Below, one piece after another: positions 18,818 to 27,271 of a DNA stretch of 64,000 nucleotides. The notes beneath the pieces are model-generated. The model ran no database searches. It saw nothing but the letters and a program-made list of their open reading frames with translations, and was not told where the DNA came from. The stretch's first letter is position 1. Each line of letters starts with the position of its first letter. Source of the DNA: Streptomyces seoulensis (lineage in GTDB: Bacteria; Actinomycetota; Actinomycetes; Streptomycetales; Streptomycetaceae); contig NZ_CP032229.1 in NCBI RefSeq assembly GCF_004328625.1, forward strand, positions 2,790,001-2,854,000, given 5' to 3'. The position numbers were made by a program, and so were the translations under genes.

Positions 18818-20470
18818 TCACCCGGCACGCCGATGCTGTTTGGGACGAGATCGTTTCTCAACGTACATCCGCTCGTCGGCGGACTTCAGGACTTCGTCGG
18901 CCGTCATCCCGCAGTGCGCCCAGCCGATGCCGAAGCTGGCGCCCACCCGGACCGCCCGCCCCTCGGCGCGGATCGGCTGGATGATCTCGTTGCGCAGCCG
19001 CACCGCGAGGTCGGCGGCGTCGGCCTGGCCGAGGCCGTCGGCGAGGATCACGAACTCGTCGCCGCCGAGCCGGGCCACGGTGTCGCCGTCCCGCAGGCCC
19101 GCGCTGAGCCGCCGGGCCACCTCGATGAGGACCGCGTCACCCGCGTTGTGCCCGAAGCGGTCGTTGATCGACTTGAAGCCGTCGAGGTCGCAGAAGAGGA
19201 CCGCGAGCCCCTTGGTGCCGTCGTCCGGGCCCTGCTCGGGGGCGACGGTGTGCACATGGTGGTCGAAGGCGTCGTACGCCTCCGCGCCCGGCGCGAAGTC
19301 GAAGCCATGGGCGTCGCCGGCGCCGGCCGGGTGGCCGTAGGCGGCGTCCAGGGAGTCCAGCGCGTCGAGGTGGGCCGGGCGGCGGCACAGCCGGGCGGCG
19401 AGCCGGGAGCGCAGCTCGGCGGAGTTGGGCAGCCCGGTCAGGGAGTCGTGGGAGGCGCGGTGGGCGAGCTGGAGCTCGCGGCGCTTGCGCTCCTCTATGT
19501 CCTCGACGTGGGTGAGCAGGAAGCGCGGGCCGTCGGCCGCGTCGGCGACCACCGAGTTGCGCAGCGACACCCACACATAGCTGCCGTCGCGCCGGGCGAG
19601 CCGCAGCTCGGCCCGGCCGCCCTCGGCGGAGGTGCGCAGCAGGGTGCCGATGTCCTCGGGGTGGACGAGGTCGGAGAAGGCGTAGCGGCGCATCGCGGAG
19701 GCGGGCCGGCCGAGGAGGCGGCACAGGGCGTCGTTGGTGCGCAGGATGCGGCCGTGCTGGTCGCCGCCCATCTCGGCGATGGCCATGCCGGAGGGGGCGT
19801 ATTCGAACGCCTGGCGGAAGGATTCCTCACTGGCGCGCAGGGCCTGCTGGTCGCGCTCCAGGCGGACCAGGGCGCGCTGCATGTTGGCGCGCAGGTGGGC
19901 GTTGCTGATGGCGATGGCGGCCTGGAAGGCGTACATCTGCAGGGCCTCGCGGCCCCAGGCGCCGGGGCGGCGGCCGGTGAGGGGGCGGTCGACGGATATG
20001 ACGCCGAGCAGTCCGCCGCGGGCGCCGCCCTGGGCGCCGGGGGCGTACATCGGGGCGAAGAGGCGGTCACCGGGGTGCCACTCGTCGGGGACCCGGGGGG
20101 CGGGGCCGTCGGTGTACCACTGGGGGACGTCGTCGTCGTCCAGGACCCAGCCCTCGGTGTGCGGTATGAACACCAGGTCGCCCCAGAGTTCGCCCATGCC
20201 CAGCCGGCGGTCCCAGGACTCGCGGGAGCCGGTGCGGCCGGTGATGAGGGCCTCGGCGGCGGAGTTGCCAGAGACGGCGGCGACGACGAGGTCGCCGTCG
20301 GGGCGGACGAGGTTCACGCAGGCCATCTCGTAGCCGAGGGCGCCGACCGCGCCGTCCGCGACGATCTGGAGGGTGTCGGCCTGGCTGCGCGCGGTGTTCA
20401 TCTCGGCCATGACCTGGTGCAGCTGACGCAGTGACGTCAGAGGGACGTACGGCTCCTGATCGGTCTCCAT
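18818..20470 (-). CDS. cdgB: GAF-PAS-GGDEF diguanylate cyclase
   Basis: A 550-residue cytosolic c-di-GMP synthase. A GAF domain (about 10-170), a PAS/PAC domain (about 190-320, ending THVEDIEERKRREL) and a GGDEF domain with intact LGGDEFVILAD follow in order. The RxxD inhibitory site (RDGD) sits five residues before GGDEF, so product feedback is expected. The ATG at 20470 has GGGGGAGGG upstream and was preferred to 20494. Domain order and location match S. coelicolor CdgB, a BldD target controlling development, and a BldD-box match lies at 20534-20546. Confidence 0.92.
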   Translation of the reverse strand: METDQEPYVPLTSLRQLHQVMAEMNTARSQADTLQIVADGAVGALGYEMACVNLVRPDGDLVVAAVSGNSAAEALITGRTGSRESWDRRLGMGELWGDLVFIPHTEGWVLDDDDVPQWYTDGPAPRVPDEWHPGDRLFAPMYAPGAQGGARGGLLGVISVDRPLTGRRPGAWGREALQMYAFQAAIAISNAHLRANMQRALVRLERDQQALRASEESFRQAFEYAPSGMAIAEMGGDQHGRILRTNDALCRLLGRPASAMRRYAFSDLVHPEDIGTLLRTSAEGGRAELRLARRDGSYVWVSLRNSVVADAADGPRFLLTHVEDIEERKRRELQLAHRASHDSLTGLPNSAELRSRLAARLCRRPAHLDALDSLDAAYGHPAGAGDAHGFDFAPGAEAYDAFDHHVHTVAPEQGPDDGTKGLAVLFCDLDGFKSINDRFGHNAGDAVLIEVARRLSAGLRDGDTVARLGGDEFVILADGLGQADAADLAVRLRNEIIQPIRAEGRAVRVGASFGIGWAHCGMTADEVLKSADERMYVEKRSRPKQHRRAG

Positions 20471-20533
20471 GCTCGCCCTCCCCCTGCTGTCCACAGGCTT
20501 TCCGCCACTGAATCACAGCGCGCTGCTCACTCG

Positions 20534-20546
20534 GTACACAGGGTCA
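20534..20546. promoter_or_regulatory. Candidate BldD box upstream of cdgB
   Basis: GTACACAGGGTCA matches TNACNC(A/T)GNGTNA at every specified position but the first. It lies 64-76 bp before the cdgB start. BldD with bound c-di-GMP represses cdgB in S. coelicolor, so a site here makes sense. Confidence 0.6.
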
Positions 20547-20776
20547 ACAATTCCGTACTCCTTGTGACTCAAGTCACAGGAGAACTTGAACAATTGAGTG
20601 CAGTTTCCGCACTTTCCCGTTGCGTTCTCCGATCGCAAAGGCTGCGAACTTGCGCATATGCCGCCGGCCGGTCCGGGGCGGGTGCTTCCCGCACAGGTCC
20701 GGTCCTTTGGTCCTAGGTCCCGGCTGGGCCGGAGGCCCGATGCGGCGGGCACCGGCGGCCGATTAGCGTTTCCGGC

Positions 20777-21349
20777 GTGCTGAACCCTCCCTCCCCCACC
20801 GCCGCGGCCGCTTCTGTGCATGCTGAGGGGGTGAGCGACGACGAGTTCCGGGCCGCGATGTCCCGGCTGGCCGCGGGCGTGGTCCTGGTGACCGCGCAGG
20901 AACCGCCGCTGGACCCCGACGACCCGCACGCGCCGGGCGGCGAGGACGCGGGCATGACGGCCACGGCCTTCATGTCGGTCTCGCTGGACCCGCCGCTGGT
21001 GCTGGTCAGCCTGCGCACCGGGTCCCGGATGGACGACCTGCTGGACGAGCAGCCGCTCTGGGCGGTGTCCGTCCTCGCCGACCACCAGCGGCAGATCGCG
21101 GGCCGCTTCGCCATGAAGGGCCGGGTCAGCGACCGACTCCTCTTCGCCGACCTCGCCTGCGACCGCGGCGAGGTCAGCGGCGCCCCGCTGATCCCGGACG
21201 CGCTCGCCACCCTGGAGTGCCGCACCGAGCAGCGTGTCGAGGCCGGCGACCACACCCTGGTCATCGGCCGCGTCCTGACGGCCCGCGTCCCGAGCGCGGA
21301 GGGCGGCCCGCTGCTGTACTACCGGGGCCGGTACCGGCACTTGGGCTGA
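20777..21349 (+). CDS. Flavin reductase-like (FMN-binding split barrel) protein
   Basis: A 190-residue protein of the flavin-reductase domain family. FRAAMSRLAAGVVLVTA, TATAFMSVSLDPPLVLVSL and the FAMKGRVSDRLLFAD region are characteristic. It probably reduces or binds FMN for a partner monooxygenase; none is adjacent. A 29-residue N-terminal extension rich in Ala/Pro is unusual, and a GTG at 20831 (VSDDEF) may be the true start. The 306 bp upstream, shared with cdgB, holds the BldD-box match and otherwise nothing I can name. Confidence 0.85.
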   Translation: MLNPPSPTAAAASVHAEGVSDDEFRAAMSRLAAGVVLVTAQEPPLDPDDPHAPGGEDAGMTATAFMSVSLDPPLVLVSLRTGSRMDDLLDEQPLWAVSVLADHQRQIAGRFAMKGRVSDRLLFADLACDRGEVSGAPLIPDALATLECRTEQRVEAGDHTLVIGRVLTARVPSAEGGPLLYYRGRYRHLG

Positions 21350-21399
21350 GGCCCGTAAATAGGGGGCGTCCGGCGGACCGCCCCGCCTAGGGTGCGCGC

Positions 21400-21867
21400 A
21401 TGTCACTCCGTCTTGCCGAGGTCACATCCGCGAACCTGGAAACCGCTCTGGCCGTCCGCGTACGGCCCGACCAGGAGCACGCCGTCGAACCGGTCGCGCA
21501 CTCGCTCGCCGAGGCGTACGTGCGTCCCGCCGGGGTGGCCTGGCCGCGGCTGATCCTCGACGGGGACGAGACGGTCGGCTTCCTGATGGCCTTTCTGGAC
21601 ATCGACTGGCGCGCGGACGGCGGCAGCCTGCGCCGCTCCGGACTGTGGCGGCTGAACATCGACGCAGCCCGACAGGGCAAGGGCTACGGGCGGTTCGCCG
21701 TGGAGTCGGTCGCGGCCGAACTGCGGCGGCGCGGCTGCGGGGAGCTGTACGTCACCTGGCATCCGGGGGCGGACGGCCCCGGGGAGTTCTACCGCCGGCT
21801 CGGCTTCCGCACGACCGACGAGACCAGCGGGGGCCAGACGGTCGGGGTGCTCGACCTCGGGGTCTAG
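21400..21867 (+). CDS. GNAT-family N-acetyltransferase
   Basis: A 155-residue acetyltransferase with the acetyl-CoA loop RQGKGYGRFAVE (motif A, about residues 91-102) and a C-terminal EFYRRLGFR motif B. The overall pattern (LILDGDETVGFLMAFLDIDW) resembles polyamine/aminoglycoside-type GNATs. Substrate unknown. Its stop overlaps the convergent ArfB-like gene by 4 bp. Confidence 0.88.
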   Translation: MSLRLAEVTSANLETALAVRVRPDQEHAVEPVAHSLAEAYVRPAGVAWPRLILDGDETVGFLMAFLDIDWRADGGSLRRSGLWRLNIDAARQGKGYGRFAVESVAAELRRRGCGELYVTWHPGADGPGEFYRRLGFRTTDETSGGQTVGVLDLGV

Positions 21868-22292
21868 CCCCAGTCCCGGCCCGAGCGGCCCCGCTTGGTG
21901 TCCGCGCGCTGCTTCTTCTCCCTGAGCCGGCGTTCGTTGATGCCGCGTGGGATGCGGGTGGGGCGGCGGGGCTTGGGCGGGGGTGCGGTGGCCTCGGCGA
22001 GGAGGGCGGCGAGGCGTACGGCGGCGGTCTCGCGGTTGCGCCACTGGGAGCGGTGCTCGGAGGACCGTACGACGATCACACCGTCCACCAGGCGGGTGGC
22101 CAGGCGTTCCAGCGCGCGTTCCTTCCACACCGGGGGGAGCGCTTCGGTGCGGGCGAGGTCGTAGCGCAGCTCCACCTGGGAGTCGCTGGTGTTGACGTGC
22201 TGGCCGCCGGGCCCGGAGGACCGCGAGAAACGCCAGGTCAGCTCGGCCTCGGGAAGCGAGACCGAGCCACGGATGAGATAGGGCCCGGACAT
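21864..22292 (-). CDS. arfB: ArfB/YaeJ-like peptidyl-tRNA hydrolase (ribosome rescue)
   Basis: A 142-residue class I release-factor-like protein. The catalytic GGQ is in SSGPGGQHVNTSDSQVELRY, and the C-terminal tail is very basic (RRPTRIPRGINERRLREKKQ), as needed to enter the empty mRNA channel of a stalled ribosome. It hydrolyses peptidyl-tRNA on non-stop complexes. I chose ATG 22292 (MSGPYLIRG); two upstream ATGs (22301 and 22319) add a few non-conserved residues. Confidence 0.9.
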   Translation of the reverse strand: MSGPYLIRGSVSLPEAELTWRFSRSSGPGGQHVNTSDSQVELRYDLARTEALPPVWKERALERLATRLVDGVIVVRSSEHRSQWRNRETAAVRLAALLAEATAPPPKPRRPTRIPRGINERRLREKKQRADTKRGRSGRDWG

Positions 22293-22475
22293 GTGTCCCA
22301 TGTTCCCGGCTCCGGGCACCCCGAGTCACCCCGATTTCCGGCACACCTGCCGAGGGCTTTCGGGCAGCTCGGTAAAAAAGGTAAAGCGGGCGGAACCTGA
22401 GGGACCCCTCCCGCCGTTCTAACCGGTGACGTAGCTTCGTCGGCAAGATACTCAAAAGGGAAGGGACTCCCAATC

Positions 22476-23051
22476 ATGGCTGTAAGCCTGTCCAAGGGTG
22501 GCAACGTCTCGCTCACCAAGGAGGCTCCGGGCCTGACGGCCGTCACCGTGGGCCTCGGCTGGGACGTCCGCACCACCACCGGCACGGACTTCGACCTTGA
22601 CGCCTCCGCCATCGCGGTCAACGGCCAGGGCAAGGTCTACTCCGACCAGCACTTCGTCTTCTTCAACAACAAGCAGACGCCGGACAGCTCCATCGTCCAC
22701 ACCGGCGACAACCGCACGGGCGAGGGCGACGGCGACGACGAGGCGATCAACGTCAACCTGGCCGCTCTCCCGGCCGACGTCGAGAAGATCGTCTTCCCGG
22801 TCTCCATCTACGACGCCGAGAACCGTGGCCAGAACTTCGGCCAGGTCCGCAACGCGTACATCCGCATCGTCAACCAGGCGGGCGGCGCCGAGCTCGCCCG
22901 CTACGACCTCTCCGAGGACGCGGCCACCGAGACCGCCATGGTCTTCGGCGAGCTGTACCGCAACGGCGCGGAGTGGAAGTTCCGCGCCGTCGGCCAGGGC
23001 TACGCCTCCGGCCTGGTCGGCATCGCCCAGGACTTCGGCGTGAACGTCTGA
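22476..23051 (+). CDS. TerD-family tellurium-resistance/stress protein
   Basis: A 191-residue TerD-fold Ca2+-binding protein. [35 protein letters not shown] and the acidic loop [14 protein letters not shown] are intact. TerD proteins bind calcium and are linked to tellurite resistance, membrane stress and, in Streptomyces, differentiation. AGGGAAGGGA about 10 nt upstream supports the start. No other ter genes are beside it; it is a stand-alone copy. Confidence 0.95.
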   Translation: MAVSLSKGGNVSLTKEAPGLTAVTVGLGWDVRTTTGTDFDLDASAIAVNGQGKVYSDQHFVFFNNKQTPDSSIVHTGDNRTGEGDGDDEAINVNLAALPADVEKIVFPVSIYDAENRGQNFGQVRNAYIRIVNQAGGAELARYDLSEDAATETAMVFGELYRNGAEWKFRAVGQGYASGLVGIAQDFGVNV

Positions 23052-23062
23052 GAACGCCTGCC

Positions 23063-23093
23063 ACCGGCTCCGGGGTTCGCCCCCGGGGCCGGT
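23063..23093 (+). terminator. Terminator after terD
   Basis: ACCGGCTCCGGGG pairs with the CCCCGGGGCCGGT arm around a TTCG loop, with a TTTT at 23100-23103. Confidence 0.75.
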
Positions 23094-23159
23094 TGCGGCT
23101 TTTCCCGGGCCGGAGCCCCGCTCGCCGAACTGGCCGGGCGGGCGGGTCGAACCTCCGCC

Positions 23160-23675
23160 GTGGGACCATCTGACGTGCTCGACATCGGCTACGCGCTCTC
23201 CAACCGCTTCCCGGACCCCCCGCAGACGGACTACCGGCGGGCGGATGTCCGGGCGCTTCGGCACGATCTGTTCTGTGGGGACGTGTATCTGGCCGACACG
23301 AAGTCGGACCGGGAGTTGTCCACAGCCTGGGGATGGGTGCCGGTGCTGGACTTCGCGTGGGCGTTGTGCGACATCGCGGAGCAGTTGGACAAGGACCCGA
23401 GGGGCTCGCGTGCCTCCCGTCCGCAGCGCGCGGAGCTGGACTTCACCGAGTCCACCGACCGCATGCTGTTCGAGCGCCGCTTCGGCTGGGTGGACATCGA
23501 GTCGGACTGGATGCCCGCCGAGGAACCCCCGCTGAGCTTCTCGCACGCCGAGTTCCGCCGGGAGGCCCGGGACTTCCTGCACGACGTCATCGCGGACCTG
23601 ACCGACATGCACGAGGACCTCGCCGAGAACCCCGCGATCTGGACCCTCCAGGCCCGCTACCCCCGTATCTCCTAG
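23160..23675 (+). CDS. Conserved hypothetical protein
   Basis: A 171-residue soluble acidic protein. DVLDIGYALSNRFPDPP opens it, and the Trp-rich STAWGWVPVLDFAWALCDIAEQL segment and RFGWVDIESDWMPAEEP follow. I do not recognise a named domain; similar proteins occur beside terD in Streptomyces as far as I recall. GTG at 23160 or 23175 could be the start. Its stop overlaps the convergent pentapeptide gene by 4 bp. Confidence 0.75.
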   Translation: MGPSDVLDIGYALSNRFPDPPQTDYRRADVRALRHDLFCGDVYLADTKSDRELSTAWGWVPVLDFAWALCDIAEQLDKDPRGSRASRPQRAELDFTESTDRMLFERRFGWVDIESDWMPAEEPPLSFSHAEFRREARDFLHDVIADLTDMHEDLAENPAIWTLQARYPRIS

Positions 23676-24364
23676 GCTCCCTCCACCTTGATCCCCAGCT
23701 CCGCCGCCAGCAGCGGGGCGAGGTCCAGCAGCTGGCCCGTGCCGATCAGGGCGCCCGAGAGCCGGTCGAGGCCGCGGGTGATCTCCAGTGGAGCGGCCCC
23801 CCGCAGGTCGACGTCCTTCAGGGTGGCGCGGGAGAGGTCGGCGGACTTCAGGGCGCAGTCGATGAACTCCACCCGCTCCAGCCGGGCCCCGCCGAAGTCC
23901 GGCTCCACCAGCACGCAAGACTCGAAGACCACGTCCTTCAGCCGCGCCTCCCGCAGGTTGAGGAAGTCGAGCTTGCCCCCGCGCACCACCACCCGCTCCA
24001 GCACCGCCCCGTGCAACTGGGCGCCGCCGAGCCGGGGCGAGCGGAACTCCACGTCCCGGAAGGTGGCCTCGGCGAGTTGCGTACCCACCCCCCGCACCCC
24101 GTCGAGCACCGAGTCCAGCACCCGCGCCCGCCCGAGCCCGGTCTCGTCCAGTACGCACCCGGTGAGCACGCAGTCCATGAACCGCGCGCCCCCGCCCTGC
24201 TGCCCCGACAGGTCGGCCCGCTGGAACTCCAGCCCGTCGTAGTCCCCGTCCCGCTCCAGCTCCGCGTCCGCCCAGGGAGCGAGCGGCGGCAGCCGCAAAT
24301 CCGGCCGCCGCGCACCCCGTACCGCCGGGCCGCCGCCCGTGCCCGTAGCCCGCCTCGTCACCAT
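23672..24364 (-). CDS. Pentapeptide-repeat protein
   Basis: A 230-residue protein built on A(D/N)LxX repeats. Successive units such as ADLSG, ARFMD, LGRAR, LGGAQ, LREAR, FGGAR, ADLSR and ATLKD span residues about 45-200, giving a right-handed quadrilateral beta-helix. A C-terminal helical cap (LLDLAPLLAAELGI) follows. Some such proteins mimic DNA and shield gyrase; nothing here proves that role. Start ATG 24364 (MVTRRAT) was chosen because the frame upstream is not protein-like. Confidence 0.85.
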   Translation of the reverse strand: MVTRRATGTGGGPAVRGARRPDLRLPPLAPWADAELERDGDYDGLEFQRADLSGQQGGGARFMDCVLTGCVLDETGLGRARVLDSVLDGVRGVGTQLAEATFRDVEFRSPRLGGAQLHGAVLERVVVRGGKLDFLNLREARLKDVVFESCVLVEPDFGGARLERVEFIDCALKSADLSRATLKDVDLRGAAPLEITRGLDRLSGALIGTGQLLDLAPLLAAELGIKVEGA

Positions 24365-24458
24365 GCGCCCATGCTGCACCCCCGCACTGACACCGCCCTC
24401 CCCCGAGCACCCCTCCGACGCGGATGCGGCACGCACCGATCCATGGTCTTCTGGCCAG

Positions 24459-25976
24459 ATGAGCATCGGCCGAACGGGTGAGCGCGGTCCGGTCCCCGCC
24501 GGAACCGAGGCAGCCGATCCCCGCCGCTGGTGGGGCCTCGTCGTGATCGCGCTGGCCCAACTGATGGTGGTGCTGGACGCGACGATCGTGAACATCGCCC
24601 TGCCCTCCGCGCAGCGCGCCCTGCACATGTCCGACGGCAACCGGCAGTGGGTCATCACGGCCTACACCCTCGCCTTCGGCGGGCTCCTGCTGCTGGGCGG
24701 CCGGATCGCGGACCTGGTGGGGCGCAAACGCACCTTCGTCATCGGCCTGATCGGCTTCGCGCTGGCCTCCGCTCTGGGCGGCGCGGCGGGCAGTTCCGGA
24801 ATGCTGTTCGGCGCCCGCGCCCTCCAGGGCGTGTTCGCGGCCCTGCTCGCGCCGTCCGCGCTGTCCCTGCTGACCACGACCTTCACCGACCCGCGCGAAC
24901 GCGGCAAGGCGTTCGGGATCTACGGGGCGCTCGCGGGCAGCGGCTCGGCGATCGGGTTCATCCTGGGCGGGCTGCTCACCGAGTACCTGAACTGGCGCTG
25001 GTGCCTGTACGTCAACGTGCCGATCGCGGTCGTCGCCGTCCTCGGCGCCTTCGCCCTGCTGCACGACCGCCCCGGCCACGGCGGCACCGCCCGGCTCGAC
25101 GTGCCCGGCGCGGTGCTCGGCTGCGGCGGTCTGGTGGCCATCGTCTACGGGTTCAGCGAGGCCGAGCCGCGCGGCTGGACCGATCCGCTGGTGCTGGCGC
25201 TGTTCGCGGTGGGCATCGCGCTGCTGGCGGTGTTCGTGTGGTGGCAGAACCGGGCACCGGACCCGCTGCTGCCGCTGCACATCGTGCGGGACCGCAACCG
25301 CGCGGGCTGCTTCCTCACCATGCTGCTCGCGGTGATCGGCATGTTCGGGCTGTTCCTGTTCATGACCTACTACCTCCAGGTCATCCTCGGCTACTCCCCC
25401 GTCCGCGCGGGCCTCGGCTTCCTGCCGCTGACCGCCGCGATCATCATCGGCTCGACCCAGATATCGGCGCGGCTGCTGAACCGGGTGGCGCCGCGCATGC
25501 TGATGGTGCCGGGCATGCTGCTGGCCTGCGCGGGGCTGCTGCTGCTCACGCGGATGACCGTGCACTCGTCGTACACCTCGGAGATCCTGCCGGCGCTGCT
25601 GCTGCTCGGGCTCGGCATGGGCCTCACCTTCATGCCGGTGTTCGCCACCGCCACGGCCGGGGTCGCCCCACGCGACTCCGGGGTCACCTCGGCGACCGTC
25701 AACACCGCCCAGCAGGTCGGCGGCTCGATCGGTACGGCCCTGCTCAACACCGTCGCCACCACCAGCGCCGCCGCCTATGTCACCGCCCACCTGCGCAGCC
25801 CGGCCGACCGGGCCACCGTGGTCCCGGCGGGCGTGGTGCACGGGTACACGGTGGCCATCTGGTGGGCGGCCGCGGTGATGCTGCTGGCCGCCGTGGTGGC
25901 GGGGCTGATGGTCACGACGAAGCCGCCCCGGCACGGGGTGTCCGCGCAGGCGCAGGTGCGGGAGTCAGTCGGCTGA
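24459..25976 (+). CDS. MFS drug-efflux transporter, DHA2 (14-TMS) family
   Basis: A 505-residue EmrB/QacA-type proton antiporter. Motif D1 (LDATIVNIALPSAQ) in TM1, motif A (GGRIADLVGRKR) between TM2 and TM3, and motif C (GSGSAIGFILGG) in TM5 are intact, and hydrophobic segments total about 14. It likely exports hydrophobic drugs or metabolites. It diverges from the pentapeptide gene; its 3' end overlaps the convergent GNAT by 12 bp. ATG 24459 (MSIGRTG) is the best start. No TetR regulator is adjacent. Confidence 0.93.
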   Translation: MSIGRTGERGPVPAGTEAADPRRWWGLVVIALAQLMVVLDATIVNIALPSAQRALHMSDGNRQWVITAYTLAFGGLLLLGGRIADLVGRKRTFVIGLIGFALASALGGAAGSSGMLFGARALQGVFAALLAPSALSLLTTTFTDPRERGKAFGIYGALAGSGSAIGFILGGLLTEYLNWRWCLYVNVPIAVVAVLGAFALLHDRPGHGGTARLDVPGAVLGCGGLVAIVYGFSEAEPRGWTDPLVLALFAVGIALLAVFVWWQNRAPDPLLPLHIVRDRNRAGCFLTMLLAVIGMFGLFLFMTYYLQVILGYSPVRAGLGFLPLTAAIIIGSTQISARLLNRVAPRMLMVPGMLLACAGLLLLTRMTVHSSYTSEILPALLLLGLGMGLTFMPVFATATAGVAPRDSGVTSATVNTAQQVGGSIGTALLNTVATTSAAAYVTAHLRSPADRATVVPAGVVHGYTVAIWWAAAVMLLAAVVAGLMVTTKPPRHGVSAQAQVRESVG

Positions 25977-26447
25977 GCGGGCCAGGTCCGCCAGGGCGTC
26001 GTCGGTGAGGCGGTACACGGTCCACTCGTCCTGGGGGCGGGCGCCGAGCTTGTCGTAGAAGCCGATGGCGGGGCGGTTCCAGTTCAGCACCGACCACTCC
26101 AGGCGCTCGTAGCCGCGTTCGGCGCAGATCCGGGCCAGCCCGGTGAGGAGGGCCCGGCCGTGGCCGCCGCCGCGTGCGGTGGGGCGGACGTACAGGTCCT
26201 CCAGGTGGATGCCGTGCACTCCGCGCCAGGTGGAGAAGTTCAGGAACCACAGCGCGAAGCCGGCGGGCTCGCCGGTGGTGTCGTCCACCGCGAGGTGCGC
26301 GTACGCCGCCGGGCGCTCGCCGAACAGCGCCTGGTGCAGCTGCGCCTCGGTGGCCCGCGCCTCGTCGGGCTCCTTCTCGTACTCGGCCAGCTCGCGGATC
26401 ATCGTGTGGATGACGGGGACGTCGTCGGGGCGCGCGGTACGGATCAT
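25965..26447 (-). CDS. GNAT-family acetyltransferase (spermidine/spermine-type)
   Basis: A 160-residue GNAT. MIRTARPDDVPVIHTMIRELAEYE, WFLNFSTWRGVHGIHLEDLYVRP, RGGGHGRALLTGLA (acetyl-CoA loop) and VLNWNRPAIGFYDKLGA match the SSAT/thialysine acetyltransferase group. The reaction is acetyl transfer to an amine; the substrate is inferred from family only. It ends inside the convergent MFS gene. Confidence 0.9.
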   Translation of the reverse strand: MIRTARPDDVPVIHTMIRELAEYEKEPDEARATEAQLHQALFGERPAAYAHLAVDDTTGEPAGFALWFLNFSTWRGVHGIHLEDLYVRPTARGGGHGRALLTGLARICAERGYERLEWSVLNWNRPAIGFYDKLGARPQDEWTVYRLTDDALADLARSAD

Positions 26448-26461
26448 GCCCGGCAGCGTAG

Positions 26462-27127
26462 TCAGCCGGACGGCGCGGCCCGGCTCCGGAACGGCTTCCA
26501 CGTACTCCCCCGGTCCCGCGTCAGCGGATAGCAGGCCAGCCCGATCAGCGCGGCCAGCGCGTGCCCGACGTCGGTGAAGGTCCGGCCGTCGACGAGGGGG
26601 ACGGTGTAGACGGCGAGCAGCACCGCGAGGTACGCGTACCGCCAGGGCGGCGCGATCCGGTACGTCAGCACGCCCATGACCCCCGCGAGGGCGTAACTCA
26701 CCCCGATATCGAGCGTGTTCACAGCCGAAGCCGGAGCATGCCCGTCGTTTATCGCCCTCAGCAGCGCCAGCTCGCTGATCAGCGTGGCCAGCACATGCGC
26801 CGCCACGCACACCACCACCCACCGGACCGTCCCCAGCCACCGCTCCGCCTGCGCGTGAAACACGCTGTACGCCACCGCGTACGGCAGCCAGCGCCCCCCG
26901 TCGATCCACATCCCACTCGTGATCAGCACCCGCACCGGGTTCTGCGACAGCTCATGAATATTGGTCGATCGCTGCCGCAAGAACTCCTTCTCGAACTCCG
27001 GCGACATGTGATGCATAGCCACAGTGGTCACAAAAAGCACCCCCAGCCACACATAGGTCCCGGGCGCGGACCGCACATAGGCCACGACCGCCCGGAACCC
27101 TCGTCGCACTCCGCCGACCCGGCTCAC
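26462..27127 (-). CDS. Rhomboid-like integral membrane protein
   Basis: A 221-residue membrane protein with about six hydrophobic segments (LGVLFVTTVAM, VVVCVAAHVLATLI, YALAGVMGVLTYRI, YAYLAVLLAVY, ALAALIGLACY). A GVSYALAGVMG segment aligns with the rhomboid GxSG active-site helix, and DVGHALAALIG places a His where the catalytic His of the last helix lies. The Gly after Ser is Tyr here. GTG 27127 (VSRVGG) is my preferred start because an ATG at 27259 would leave 12 bp to the divergent gene. It lies 14 bp from the GNAT gene in the same direction. Confidence 0.7.
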   Translation of the reverse strand: MSRVGGVRRGFRAVVAYVRSAPGTYVWLGVLFVTTVAMHHMSPEFEKEFLRQRSTNIHELSQNPVRVLITSGMWIDGGRWLPYAVAYSVFHAQAERWLGTVRWVVVCVAAHVLATLISELALLRAINDGHAPASAVNTLDIGVSYALAGVMGVLTYRIAPPWRYAYLAVLLAVYTVPLVDGRTFTDVGHALAALIGLACYPLTRDRGSTWKPFRSRAAPSG

Positions 27128-27271
27128 ACCGCCAGTATGGGCGGCCGGATGCGCCGGGGCCCGGCGAGCCTCCGGTCGGCCCGGTAGGCCGATCGGGTGA
27201 CCCCTCACAGACACGCCCCCGGACGGACCATCGCGCGGAATACCGGATGAAACGGTCATACCGTACGCGGT

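Noticed and set aside
22452..25934. Very long leftward open frame of over 1,100 codons across terD to the MFS gene
   Set aside because: It lies antisense to well-supported genes and has low-complexity Gln/Gly/Arg/His composition. Real genes in these regions are clear on other frames.
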